Shown here: positions 1 to 6,160 of the stretch, in pieces | How positions within the stretch are numbered: position 1 is the stretch's first letter | How the letters are laid out: each line of letters opens with the position of its first letter | Source: JAZLIT01 sp045617525 | GTDB taxonomy: Bacteria > Bacillota > Bacilli > Bacillales_A > Planococcaceae | Length of the DNA stretch: 7,179 bases | Assembly (NCBI GenBank): GCA_045617525.1 | Contig: JAZLIT010000243.1 | Location: 1-7,179, forward strand | Direction of reading: 5' to 3' | Made by a program: the position numbers and the translations under genes | Notes under the pieces: generated by a model | Databases searched by the model: none | The model's input: only the letters and a program-made list of their open reading frames with translations | Told to the model about the DNA's origin: nothing

Positions 1-317
1 GTATCTTTATCAAGACGACCTACTGGGAACGGCTCGAAATGCTGTGCAAACGGATCAAGTAAGTCGATTACCGTTTGATCATGCTTATCCTCTGTTGCCG
101 AGATAACGCCTGGTGGTTTATTCATCATTATATAAATGAACTCAAAATATTCAACGCGGTCGCCCATTACCGAAACATTTTGCTTTTCCGGATCGACGTG
201 CATCGCTGAATCCTTCACAACCTCACCATCTACTGTTACTGCCTTTTGCTTTAATAAAATTTTAACTTCTTTACGCGTACCATAACCCATGTTCGCTAAT
301 AATTTATCTAAACGCAT
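1..317 (-). CDS. rsuA: 16S rRNA pseudouridine synthase, RsuA family (3' part cut by window edge)
   Basis: This is the N-terminal 105 codons of an RsuA-type pseudouridine synthase; the rest lies beyond the left edge. Family members convert a uridine in 16S rRNA (U516 in E. coli) to pseudouridine during small-subunit assembly in the cytoplasm. What I read: an S4 RNA-binding domain from residue 1 (MRLDKLLANMGYGTRKEV, then AVTVDGEVV near 26-34), the family segment MNKPPGVISATED at 65-77, and the catalytic motif GRLDKD at 100-105, in which D103 is the expected nucleophile. The start is ATG at 317, preceded by GGAGG at 323-327 that overlaps the stop codon of murJ. Only 9 bp separate the two genes and no terminator lies between them, so they are probably co-transcribed. 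The B. subtilis counterpart would be ytzG. Which uridine is modified cannot be told from this fragment. Confidence 0.93.
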   Translation of the reverse strand, partial: MRLDKLLANMGYGTRKEVKILLKQKAVTVDGEVVKDSAMHVDPEKQNVSVMGDRVEYFEFIYIMMNKPPGVISATEDKHDQTVIDLLDPFAQHFEPFPVGRLDKD

Positions 318-322
318 GTGCG

Positions 323-327
323 CCTCC
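323..327 (-). promoter_or_regulatory. Ribosome binding site of the RsuA-like gene, inside the murJ stop region
   Basis: GGAGG on the minus strand lies 5 nt before the ATG at 317 and shares its first base with the murJ stop codon (TAG, 327-329). This arrangement suggests translational coupling between murJ and the pseudouridine synthase gene. Confidence 0.7.
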
Positions 328-1937
328 TATTTAAATCCAATTTTCGCCGCTATTCGTGCGATTCTCTCGCCAAGTAGCTTTTGTGCCAGTCCTAGTTTAA
401 ACGAAATAAAGCCATATACGCCAGCGCCAACACCTGCGCATACTAATGCATACATTAATGCTACTAGTTTTGTGTCCGCTGGGGCAATCATATAAAGTCC
501 CTTACGAACGAGTAGTACAACAACCGCCATAACTGCTGTCAAAATGAGTATCAATAAAATACGTCGCAATACTACTTCCGATTTATACTGAATTGTTTTT
601 GTGATAACTACAATATTAATCGCAATCGTCACAACATACCCAAGCGCCGTTGCTAAAATCGCGCCATCTGCCTCTAATACTTTAATAAGCGGAACATTTA
701 GCAGCACTTTCACAAGTAATCCTGTTAATAAGCTGAAAATGAGCCATTTTTGACGATCCACACCTTGTAGAAGCGCTGCTGTTACAGAGAATAATGCGAA
801 TAAAATCGCTACAGGCGCGTAATGTGCTAATACGCTTGTCCCCATTTCACTTTGCTCGTAAAGAACATGGTAAAGCTCAGCCGCTAGTAGTGAAATACCG
901 ACTGCTGCTGGAACTGTGATAAACAGTAGGACTTGATACGTTTTATCCATCGCACTTCGAACGGCTTCCACATTGCCCTGGGTATAAAACTTCGTGATTG
1001 TCGGAATAATTGCCATTGAAAAGCCTGTCGCCAGCATTACTGGGATGATGACAATTTTATGTGTTAAAAAGTTGATCATCGTAAAATAATCATCTGTGAC
1101 ACTTGCTAAGCCGATTGAAATCATCGCTCGGTTAAACGTAAGCATATCAATTAACTGGAATAATGAATTGGCTAACCCCACAAAAACAATTGGAATCGCA
1201 TATTGCAATACTTCTTTATACATATCACTGTATTGCATTTTTTCTCCTGCAACACCCTGTGCCTGAATCAATTGAATTTCTGGCTTTAACTTCTTCCAAT
1301 AGAAATACAGCACTACAATTCCAAAGATTGCACCGATAAACGCTGCAAATACCGATAAGTTGACCGCATTCATTGGGTCACCCTTCATCACAACAACAAT
1401 AATAAATGAACCACCAAGTAAGAAGATGATGCGTCCAATTTGCTCAATTAGCTGCGATATAGATGTTGGCATAAAGTGCCCGTACCCTTGCATAAAGCCG
1501 CGAATTAAACTCATCGCAGGTACGATTAAAATCGCATAACTTACCCAACGAATAACTGTAGCAACTTGCTCTACCGTATAGCGTTGTTCATCATCTGCAA
1601 TTGTAATATGCGCTAAAGGCTCTGCTAATAAATTCACTAAAATAAAGCCAAGCACACCCGTAACAATCATCACAAGTGAGCCAGTTTTCACTAGCCTTCT
1701 CCCTGCATCATAATCCCCTAGTGCATTATATTTCGACACAAACTTAGATACCGCTACAGGGAATCCTGCAATTGCAATCGAAAGAATAATGTTATAAGGG
1801 ATATATGCATATTGATAAAGCCCGATATTTTCCTCACCTACAATAGCGTAGAATGGGAATATATAAATAAGCCCTAAAAGCTTCGACAAAAATAACCCAA
1901 TTGTTAAAATTGCGGTTCCCTTCATTAATGAAGACAT
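327..1937 (-). CDS. murJ: Lipid II flippase-type polysaccharide exporter, MurJ/YtgP (MOP superfamily)
   Basis: This is a polytopic membrane protein of 536 aa in the MOP (MviN/MATE/Wzx) superfamily, closest by eye to B. subtilis YtgP, which acts as MurJ and moves the peptidoglycan precursor lipid II across the membrane. I count about 14 hydrophobic segments, near residues 7-30, 42-62, 84-105, 127-147, 160-183, 191-213, 245-265, 285-312, 333-355, 370-392, 398-416, 425-446, 459-477 and 488-512. YtgP-like motifs include GFPVAVSKFVSKY (58-70), RGFMQG (146-151), ALLQGVDRQK (388-397) and DGAILATALGY (424-434). The frame stays open upstream to a GTG at 1988, but those codons have no Shine-Dalgarno. 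The ATG at 1937 has a GGATGA-like site and gives MSSLMKGT, much like the start of YtgP as I remember it. It leads an operon with the downstream rsuA-like gene. Another MOP exporter role is possible but less likely. Confidence 0.92.
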   Translation of the reverse strand: MSSLMKGTAILTIGLFLSKLLGLIYIFPFYAIVGEENIGLYQYAYIPYNIILSIAIAGFPVAVSKFVSKYNALGDYDAGRRLVKTGSLVMIVTGVLGFILVNLLAEPLAHITIADDEQRYTVEQVATVIRWVSYAILIVPAMSLIRGFMQGYGHFMPTSISQLIEQIGRIIFLLGGSFIIVVVMKGDPMNAVNLSVFAAFIGAIFGIVVLYFYWKKLKPEIQLIQAQGVAGEKMQYSDMYKEVLQYAIPIVFVGLANSLFQLIDMLTFNRAMISIGLASVTDDYFTMINFLTHKIVIIPVMLATGFSMAIIPTITKFYTQGNVEAVRSAMDKTYQVLLFITVPAAVGISLLAAELYHVLYEQSEMGTSVLAHYAPVAILFALFSVTAALLQGVDRQKWLIFSLLTGLLVKVLLNVPLIKVLEADGAILATALGYVVTIAINIVVITKTIQYKSEVVLRRILLILILTAVMAVVVLLVRKGLYMIAPADTKLVALMYALVCAGVGAGVYGFISFKLGLAQKLLGERIARIAAKIGFK

Positions 1938-2027
1938 ATGTGTATCATCCATTCTTAAAAAAATTGGCATTGAGTCAATCAAATTCACAAATTTTCACGT
2001 GAATTTCGTCTAATTTCCAAATAAATA

Positions 2028-2047
2028 GTCGACTATAAGTAGTCGAC
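2028..2047. repeat. Perfect inverted repeat GTCGACTA-TAAG-TAGTCGAC in the murJ leader
   Basis: Two 8-bp arms (2028-2035 and 2040-2047) are exact reverse complements around a 4-nt centre. The same bases also form two direct copies of TAGTCGAC, 14 bp apart (2026-2033 and 2040-2047), and the first is part of a 10-bp palindrome TAGTCGACTA. It lies about 90 bp upstream of the murJ start and, if the proposed promoter is right, within the murJ 5' untranslated region. No U-run follows on either strand, so it is not a classical terminator. It could be a protein-binding site or an mRNA hairpin; the sequence alone does not decide. Confidence 0.6.
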
Positions 2048-2090
2048 GTAGAAAATAGGCCGATGTTCCCAAATTGCTAAATATATGATT

Positions 2091-2119
2091 AGTTTACAGT
2101 GCCAAAGCCATTTACTCAA
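2091..2119 (-). promoter_or_regulatory. Candidate housekeeping promoter of murJ
   Basis: On the minus strand TTGAGT (2114-2119) and TAAACT (2091-2096) are 17 bp apart. Each matches the sigma-A consensus at 4 of 6 positions. Transcription would begin near 2083-2085 and give a leader of about 145 nt that contains the 2028-2047 inverted repeat. No transcript data support this. Confidence 0.4.
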
Positions 2120-2144
2120 ACAGTTTATTTAATTCATGTATAAT
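2117..2144 (+). promoter_or_regulatory. Candidate housekeeping promoter of the ytfP-like gene
   Basis: A perfect -10 box TATAAT lies at 2139-2144. The -35 is weak: CAAACA at 2117-2122 with a 16-bp spacer is the best I find. The start point would be near 2151, about 80 nt before the coding start. The -35 region overlaps that of the divergent murJ promoter. Confidence 0.5.
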
Positions 2145-2231
2145 AGAGTGAATGAACGTTGTCTTTTTTCATCAAAAAATGAGACACGAATAAAAAATAT
2201 CCATGCTTAACATAGAAAGTGAGAATCCCAT

Positions 2232-3488
2232 ATGTATGATGTAATCGTAATTGGCGGTGGGCCTTCAGGTCTAATGGCTGCAATCGCTGCCGCTGAACAA
2301 AATAAAAAAGTAGTATTACTCGAAAAAGGTCCAAAGCTAGGCAAAAAGCTAGCCATCTCTGGTGGTGGACGTTGTAACGTGACGAACCGCCTATCTGTTG
2401 ATGAAATCGTCAAACACATTCCAGGTAACGGGCGTTTTCTATATAGCCCCTTTACTGTTTATAACAATGAAAACATTATTGAATTTTTCGAAGGTCTTGG
2501 CGTTGCCCTAAAAGAGGAAGATCATGGTCGCATGTTCCCTGTTTCAAACCGTGCTCAGGATGTGGTTGATGCATTAATTAATGAGCTAAAGCGTTTACGT
2601 GTCGAAATTCGTCTACACACGCCTGTTGCAAAGCTTTTAATGGACGATGAAAAAATTTACGGTGCACGCTTAGAAGATGGCGAAGAACTCCGTGCCAATG
2701 CCGTTGTTGTTGCAGTTGGCGGAAAAGCCGTACCGCAAACAGGCTCAACTGGTGACGGTTATCCATGGGCAGAGCGTGCGGGTCATACGGTAACAGACCT
2801 TTATCCTACAGAGGTTCCTGTTACATCGAAGGAACCATTCATTCAATCTCGTGAGCTACAGGGCTTGGCACTTCGCGACGTGGCTGTATCTGTATTGAAT
2901 AAAAAAGGCAAAGTGCTTGTGACACATCAAATGGATATGCTATTCACGCATTTCGGTTTAAGTGGTCCTGCAATTTTACGCTGCAGTCAATTTATCGTAA
3001 AAGAACAGCGTAAAACTGGTAGTGCACCTGTTCAAGTTCGTATCCAGTCATTAACGGATTACAATGAAGAAACGTGCTTCCAAATGCTAAATAAAATGAT
3101 TAAAGAAGAGCCAAAAAAGGCAGTGAAAAACCTTTGGAAATCTCTTGCACAAGAACGTTGGCTATTATTCCTTCTTGAACGCGCGGACATCGATCCAGCA
3201 TTAACAGGTGTAGAGCTTTCTCAAGAAAAAATTCGCAAGCTCGCGCATGAATTTGTGAGCTTTACAATGAATGTACATGGTACGCAATCGCTCGAAAAAG
3301 CATTCGTGACTGGTGGCGGTGTTTCTGTAAAAGAAATCGAGCCGAAAACAATGGCTTCAAAGAAAAAGCCAGGTCTATTTTTCTGTGGCGAAATTTTAGA
3401 TATTCACGGCTATACAGGTGGCTATAATATTACTTCAGCACTTGTTACAGGGCGTATTGCCGGCATGAGCGCGGGAAGTCATAAATAA
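2232..3488 (+). CDS. ytfP: NAD(P)/FAD-dependent oxidoreductase, HI0933/YtfP (BaiN-like) family
   Basis: This is a soluble flavoprotein of 418 aa, a typical length for the HI0933/YtfP family (Pfam HI0933_like), whose named relatives include BaiN. The N-terminal Rossmann fold binds FAD: GGGPSG at residues 8-13, with the ribose-binding acid E31 at the end of the second strand. The family signature LGKKLAISGGGRCNVTN follows at 36-52. The C-terminal FAD-contact region shows VTGGGV (359-364) and FFCGEILDIHGYTGGYN (383-399), also diagnostic. The physiological substrate of Bacillus YtfP is not known to me; a BaiN-type dehydrogenation should not be assumed from similarity. The ATG at 2232 follows AAAGTGAG (2216-2223) at 8 nt, a mediocre ribosome site. 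The gene is transcribed alone, has its own terminator and is divergent from murJ. I see no frameshift or missing motif. Confidence 0.92.
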   Translation: MYDVIVIGGGPSGLMAAIAAAEQNKKVVLLEKGPKLGKKLAISGGGRCNVTNRLSVDEIVKHIPGNGRFLYSPFTVYNNENIIEFFEGLGVALKEEDHGRMFPVSNRAQDVVDALINELKRLRVEIRLHTPVAKLLMDDEKIYGARLEDGEELRANAVVVAVGGKAVPQTGSTGDGYPWAERAGHTVTDLYPTEVPVTSKEPFIQSRELQGLALRDVAVSVLNKKGKVLVTHQMDMLFTHFGLSGPAILRCSQFIVKEQRKTGSAPVQVRIQSLTDYNEETCFQMLNKMIKEEPKKAVKNLWKSLAQERWLLFLLERADIDPALTGVELSQEKIRKLAHEFVSFTMNVHGTQSLEKAFVTGGGVSVKEIEPKTMASKKKPGLFFCGEILDIHGYTGGYNITSALVTGRIAGMSAGSHK

Positions 3489-3490
3489 CG

Positions 3491-3530
3491 GAGGGCGAGC
3501 AATTAATTTGCTCGCTCTTTTTATTTTTTT
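3491..3530 (+). terminator. Intrinsic terminator of the ytfP-like gene
   Basis: A perfect 8-bp stem GCGAGCAA (3495-3502) / TTGCTCGC (3508-3515) has a 5-nt loop and can be lengthened by three or four more pairs including wobbles. A U-rich tract follows (3516-3530, mostly T). It begins 2 nt after the stop codon at 3488. Confidence 0.9.
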
Positions 3531-3532
3531 CA

Positions 3533-3541
3533 TGGTATTAT
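3533..3541 (+). promoter_or_regulatory. Candidate extended -10 promoter of the 267-aa gene
   Basis: TGGTATTAT fits the extended -10 form (TG-n-TATTAT, 5 of 6 to TATAAT). No good -35 box is visible because the preceding bases are the terminator of the upstream gene. The position predicts a short leader of about 35 nt. Confidence 0.4.
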
Positions 3542-3568
3542 AAACACTAACAATATTTGTAAAAATGT

Positions 3569-3576
3569 AAGGAGGG
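3569..3576 (+). promoter_or_regulatory. Strong ribosome binding site that fixes a GTG start
   Basis: AAGGAGGG lies 6 nt before GTG at 3583. It is nearly fully complementary to the 3' end of 16S rRNA, and no ATG in this frame nearby has an alternative site, so it decides the start. Confidence 0.8.
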
Positions 3577-3582
3577 TCAACA

Positions 3583-4386
3583 GTGATAACACATAATCCA
3601 ACCGTATATGTACGTGCTGATGAGCAGATGCAATGGAGCCCCCTTTGCCTCGTGTTAATGGAATCGAAGGACGAGCCAAATCAGGTAAGCTTACTTATCA
3701 GGGTTCCGGCACTAGTGAAAAAACAACATGGACTTTTTATCCCGAGCATTGCCCATATACCGATTCATTTTTTGCCAAAAAGTCGTGCAATCAAAAAAGA
3801 GCTGAACTTCATGCCAGAGTTGTTAGTGCCTCCACGTGAAGCGACAAAATTAATCCATTTAATCACGAAAAACCCGCAAGTACTTTCTGCCATTGAAGAA
3901 AAATTAAATACACTTCAAAAACGTGGGGAATTAAATTCGACTGTAATCGATATGTTTTCAAGCTATAAAAAGAGACTTCAAAAAGAAAAAATTGGCCAGT
4001 TTACAATTAGCACGCAAAGTGAGGATGTATTCCTTGTAGAGCACCATGGTGAAATTATTTCGGATATCGGCATTTTCACCTTGACTGGACGCGGTGGCTT
4101 TTATAATTTCACAACAACAGTCGCAATAATTTACGGAAATATTGCACAGACCTTTCAAGTAGAATGTAAAATGTATATATTTTTAGATCAAGAAGCGCTC
4201 GGTTATTATTTTGAGTTCTACTTGAACCAGCAAAGTATGTTGCATCAAAAGATTTATGAAGTGCTCGCTGATATGCTAATGGAAAACGATCAATTTTTAG
4301 AAAAAACGTTAACTGTTCTTGAAACTTGTACCCATGACCAGCCAAGTGTTGTGGAGCTCATTGAAAAATTCCGAGATGCTTTGTGA
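3583..4386 (+). CDS. Uncharacterised cytoplasmic protein, 267 aa, family not recognised
   Basis: I do not recognise this protein. The frame is well supported by a strong Shine-Dalgarno before GTG at 3583, its own terminator and ordinary Bacillales codon use. It has no signal peptide and no obvious membrane span, so it is probably cytoplasmic. By eye it has three parts: an N-terminal beta-rich part (about 1-80, with LFIPSIAHIPIHFLP at 51-65); a charged helical middle (about 86-138, ending SYKKRLQKEKIG); and a C-terminal half with strand-like hydrophobic stretches (148-203) and a final helical, acidic region (215-267). The three cysteines (22, 195, 249) form no CxxC motif. I see no nucleotide-binding or catalytic signature. 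It is transcribed alone between ytfP and the convergent dioxygenase, so context gives no functional clue. It may be a lineage-restricted protein of Planococcaceae. Confidence 0.8.
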   Translation: MITHNPTVYVRADEQMQWSPLCLVLMESKDEPNQVSLLIRVPALVKKQHGLFIPSIAHIPIHFLPKSRAIKKELNFMPELLVPPREATKLIHLITKNPQVLSAIEEKLNTLQKRGELNSTVIDMFSSYKKRLQKEKIGQFTISTQSEDVFLVEHHGEIISDIGIFTLTGRGGFYNFTTTVAIIYGNIAQTFQVECKMYIFLDQEALGYYFEFYLNQQSMLHQKIYEVLADMLMENDQFLEKTLTVLETCTHDQPSVVELIEKFRDAL

Positions 4387-4387
4387 A

Positions 4388-4448
4388 AAATACGCCCCTT
4401 AGATAAACAGATTTCAGCTTTAATCTGTCTACCTAATGAGGCGTATTT
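4388..4448. terminator. Compound hairpin, probable bidirectional terminator
   Basis: An outer perfect 9-bp stem AAATACGCC (4388-4396) / GGCGTATTT (4440-4448) continues through an imperfect CTTAG/CTAATG section. An inner perfect 7-bp stem follows, ACAGATT (4407-4413) / AATCTGT (4422-4428), with an 8-nt loop. It sits between the convergent 267-aa gene (stop at 4386) and the dioxygenase gene (stop at 4474-4476). Reading leftward it is followed by TTTTT (4386-4390 complement), and reading rightward by TATTTAAATTT, so it can serve both genes, with the leftward U-run slightly better. Confidence 0.75.
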
Positions 4449-4473
4449 AAATTTCACTATCATTTTGCAATTT

Positions 4474-5412
4474 TTATTTTAATGGGGCTAAACCTGCTTC
4501 AATTTCCGCACGCATGCCTTCTAATTTTGGCGGTAAATCAAGTTTTTGCCCAAGATTTTCATAGTCGCCATCCTTCGCAAAGCCTGGCTCATCTGTTGCA
4601 ATTTCAAATAAAATATTATTATCATCACGGAAATAAACACTTCGGAAGTAGTGACGATCCACCTCACCACTTGTCTGATAACCACGCGCACGAATGGCTT
4701 CGTCCCAAGCGTTAAGCTGTGCTACATCCTTCGCGCGGACAGCTAAATGATGCACACTACCGCGACCTGGCTTTTCAGCTGGGCCATCCTGTTCAAATAA
4801 AATGATTTCGCTAAAAACCCCGCCTTCTTCTGTTTGAATACGTGTCCAACGATCCTTTTGCTCCACGATTTCATAGCCAAAAATAGCTTGTAGTAAATCA
4901 ATCGTTTTCTGCGGTTCGCGCACCGTTAATTCAATAGTACCCATCCCTAAAATACGATGCTGGACTGCTACATCCGAGCCGTCCCAAGCTTGCCACTTTT
5001 CTGGCGTAGCGCCATTTTTATGATTCAGTAACACAAAGCCCAAGCCCTCTTCATCCTCAAATTGTAATGATGCTTGTCCCGCGTAAAATGTAATACCTTT
5101 ATGCTTCACCTTGTGCTGCGTTAAGCGCTCCTCCCAATAAAGAAGGCTATTATAATCCGGCACTAATAACCCGATACGTGAAATTGAATTCGTGCCTCGA
5201 TATGTTCTTCCTGACATCGGAATTTCAAAAAACGTTAACTCCGTACCTGGTGCGCCTGTTTTATCGCCGAAAAATAAATGATACATATTGGGTGAATCTT
5301 GATTAACCGTCTTCATAACCCGACGAAGGCCTAAAACCTCTGTATAAAAACGATTATTTTGTTGTGCATTTTTGGTGATCATCGAAATATGGTGATGTCC
5401 TTTTAATGTCAT
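4474..5412 (-). CDS. mhqO: Ring-cleaving dioxygenase, glyoxalase/VOC superfamily, MhqA/MhqE/MhqO type
   Basis: This 312-aa protein has two tandem vicinal-oxygen-chelate modules (about 4-130 and 150-275), the layout of the B. subtilis MhqA (YkcA), MhqE (YodE) and MhqO (YdfO) proteins. These are linked to resistance to 2-methylhydroquinone and catechol, presumably by Fe(II)-dependent ring cleavage of hydroquinones. Probable metal ligands are a histidine in GHHHIS (residues 6-8), one of HH221-222 in GSVHHLAVR, and E270 in ILFEIATDEPGF; their spacing resembles that of PcpA-type hydroquinone dioxygenases as I recall it. The ATG at 5412 has AAAGGGG (5422-5428) 9 nt upstream. Just upstream lie an extended -10 promoter and a palindrome of MhqR type, which supports the assignment to the Mhq group independently of the protein. 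I cannot tell which of the three paralogues it equals, so the symbol is provisional. It appears to be transcribed alone. Confidence 0.9.
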   Translation of the reverse strand: MTLKGHHHISMITKNAQQNNRFYTEVLGLRRVMKTVNQDSPNMYHLFFGDKTGAPGTELTFFEIPMSGRTYRGTNSISRIGLLVPDYNSLLYWEERLTQHKVKHKGITFYAGQASLQFEDEEGLGFVLLNHKNGATPEKWQAWDGSDVAVQHRILGMGTIELTVREPQKTIDLLQAIFGYEIVEQKDRWTRIQTEEGGVFSEIILFEQDGPAEKPGRGSVHHLAVRAKDVAQLNAWDEAIRARGYQTSGEVDRHYFRSVYFRDDNNILFEIATDEPGFAKDGDYENLGQKLDLPPKLEGMRAEIEAGLAPLK

Positions 5413-5452
5413 TTTAGTCAGCCCCTTTAGTGTTTGATTACCCTTTAAAATG

Positions 5453-5461
5453 AGTATAACA
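5453..5461 (-). promoter_or_regulatory. Extended -10 promoter of the dioxygenase gene
   Basis: On the minus strand TGTTATACT fits TG-n-TATACT, 5 of 6 to the sigma-A -10 consensus. The start point would be near 5446, about 34 nt before the ATG. No good -35 hexamer is visible: that region is occupied by the 5464-5489 palindrome. Confidence 0.6.
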
Positions 5462-5463
5462 TG

Positions 5464-5489
5464 AAATTATCTCGAATTAGAGATAATTT
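5464..5489. promoter_or_regulatory. Probable MhqR-type operator (26-bp palindrome)
   Basis: An inverted repeat spans 5464-5489 with 12 of 13 symmetric pairs matching; the single mismatch is G5474/A5479. The core reads ATCTCGAATTAGAGAT. The published B. subtilis MhqR operator is, as I recall it, tATCTcgaAtTCgAGATa, so the match is nearly complete. It begins 3 bp upstream of the extended -10 element and covers the spacer and -35 region, where a bound MarR-type repressor would block RNA polymerase. The expected inducers are quinones, hydroquinones and catechols. The repressor gene itself is not in the window. Confidence 0.85.
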
Positions 5490-5499
5490 TAATTCAAAT

Positions 5500-5529
5500 A
5501 AAATGGAGCCCTTTTCAAGACCCCATTTT
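5500..5529 (-). terminator. Intrinsic terminator of the SRPBCC gene
   Basis: On the minus strand AAAATGGGG (5521-5529) pairs with CTCCATTTT (5500-5508), nine pairs including one G-U, with a 12-nt loop, and the 3' arm ends in TTTTATTT. It starts 6 nt after the stop codon of the gene at 5536-5970 and ends before the dioxygenase operator, so the two leftward genes are probably separate transcription units. Confidence 0.7.
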
Positions 5530-5535
5530 CATTCA

Positions 5536-5970
5536 TTACGCAGCGATTGTGCGTCCAATTTTTTCTGTTAATTTCGTCGTTACTTTTGGTAATACCATTT
5601 TGATTACTGGTGATAGTACTGCACCAGTTAACCCACCTGCTGAAATGTCTAATGTAGCAGTCATTTCTGTGCCCTTGCCTGCTTTAACTGCTGTAAAGTG
5701 GCCTGACCCTTTAAAGTTATCTGAAAGACCCTTAATTTCATATTTAATCGATGAAGGTGCAATCATCTCGACAATCGTAATCTGCATTTCGACTGTTTTC
5801 TTCATGCCCTTTAAATTGCCTTCAAACGTCCAAATCGACTCATTTTCATTCACTTGCTTATGTGATTTATAAGCTGGAACAAGTGTTGCCCAATTTTCAA
5901 TTTTGCTAACGAAGTTCCAAACTGTTTCGAGTTCTACTGGAATTTGTACTGTGTGTGCTGCCTGTGCCAT
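5536..5970 (-). CDS. SRPBCC-fold protein, CoxG-like
   Basis: This small soluble protein of 144 aa has the layout of the SRPBCC (START/Bet v1-like) superfamily, nearest by eye to CoxG-like proteins (carbon monoxide dehydrogenase subunit G family). The start AAHTVQIPVELETVWNFVSKIENWATLVPAY (residues 4-34) is the typical first strand followed by two short helices with an aromatic and proline-rich turn. Strands follow near 46-52, 58-68, 74-81, 88-96 and 101-109. A long C-terminal helix (about 116-142) closes the hydrophobic cavity. These proteins bind hydrophobic ligands; the ligand here is unknown. No CO dehydrogenase genes are nearby, so a role in CO metabolism is not implied. ATG at 5970 follows AAAGGTAGTGG, a moderate ribosome site. 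It is divergent from the ECF sigma gene and has its own terminator. Confidence 0.85.
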   Translation of the reverse strand: MAQAAHTVQIPVELETVWNFVSKIENWATLVPAYKSHKQVNENESIWTFEGNLKGMKKTVEMQITIVEMIAPSSIKYEIKGLSDNFKGSGHFTAVKAGKGTEMTATLDISAGGLTGAVLSPVIKMVLPKVTTKLTEKIGRTIAA

Positions 5971-6022
5971 TGTTGTCCACTACCTTTGATGTATTCGTTA
6001 AATGCAAAACATTTACTCCCCT

Positions 6023-6050
6023 ATTTTACTATAGGCATTAGCCTCGTGAA
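6023..6050 (-). promoter_or_regulatory. Candidate promoter of the SRPBCC gene
   Basis: On the minus strand TTCACG (6045-6050, 4 of 6) and TAAAAT (6023-6028, 5 of 6) are 16 bp apart. The start would be near 6016, giving a leader of about 45 nt. Confidence 0.45.
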
Positions 6051-6095
6051 TATGCGATATATGGAGGATTTTTGACGTTTCGCTAAAAATAGTTA

Positions 6096-6135
6096 ATTCT
6101 ATTTCCATTTAATTGAGTAAAATGAAGAATAGAAT
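6096..6135. repeat. Spaced inverted repeat ATTCTATT / AATAGAAT upstream of the sigma gene
   Basis: Arms 6096-6103 and 6128-6135 are exact 8-bp reverse complements, 24 bp apart. The right arm contains the proposed -10 box TAGAAT. The region is AT-rich, so a chance match is quite possible. Confidence 0.3.
6108..6135 (+). promoter_or_regulatory. Candidate promoter of the ECF sigma operon
   Basis: TAGAAT (6130-6135) matches the sigma-A -10 box at 5 of 6, with a poor TTTAAT (6108-6113) 16 bp upstream. An ECF-type alternative overlaps it: CGTCTA at 6136-6141 with TGAGTA at 6114-6119, spacer 16 bp. The -10-like CGTC fits ECF promoters, but the -35 matches the TGAAAC type only in TGA. I cannot choose between the two. 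Confidence 0.3.
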
Positions 6136-6152
6136 CGTCTAAGTATTTAAGT

Positions 6153-6160
6153 AGGAGGTG
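6153..6160 (+). promoter_or_regulatory. Ribosome binding site of the ECF sigma gene, unusual spacing
   Basis: AGGAGGTG is nearly ideal, but only 3 nt separate AGGAGG (6153-6158) from the ATG at 6162. The in-frame TTG at 6168 is 9 nt away, a more normal distance. Start selection is therefore uncertain by two codons. Confidence 0.6.

Noticed and set aside
289..495. Rightward 68-codon open frame opposite the murJ 3' end
   Set aside because: It is antisense to murJ and the RsuA-like gene, and its predicted protein has no coherent features.
1938..1988. N-terminal extension of the murJ frame to GTG 1988 (17 more residues)
   Set aside because: No Shine-Dalgarno lies before GTG 1988, ATG 1970 or ATG 1952, and the extension precedes the MSSxMKGT-like start expected for YtgP proteins.
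2134..2419. Two short leftward open frames overlapping the start of the ytfP-like gene
   Set aside because: They are antisense to a certain coding region, lack ribosome sites and have compositions unlike real proteins.
5549..5872. Rightward 107-codon open frame antisense to the SRPBCC gene
   Set aside because: It lies wholly opposite a supported gene, has no ribosome site and shows no recognisable motif.
6033..6044. Small inverted repeat AGGC-ATTA-GCCT in the SRPBCC promoter spacer
   Set aside because: A 4-bp stem is too short to distinguish from chance.
6063..6085. GGAGG followed by TTG in the SRPBCC/sigma intergenic region, possible leader peptide
   Set aside because: The frame TTG ACG TTT CGC closes at TAA after four codons, so there is no support for a peptide.
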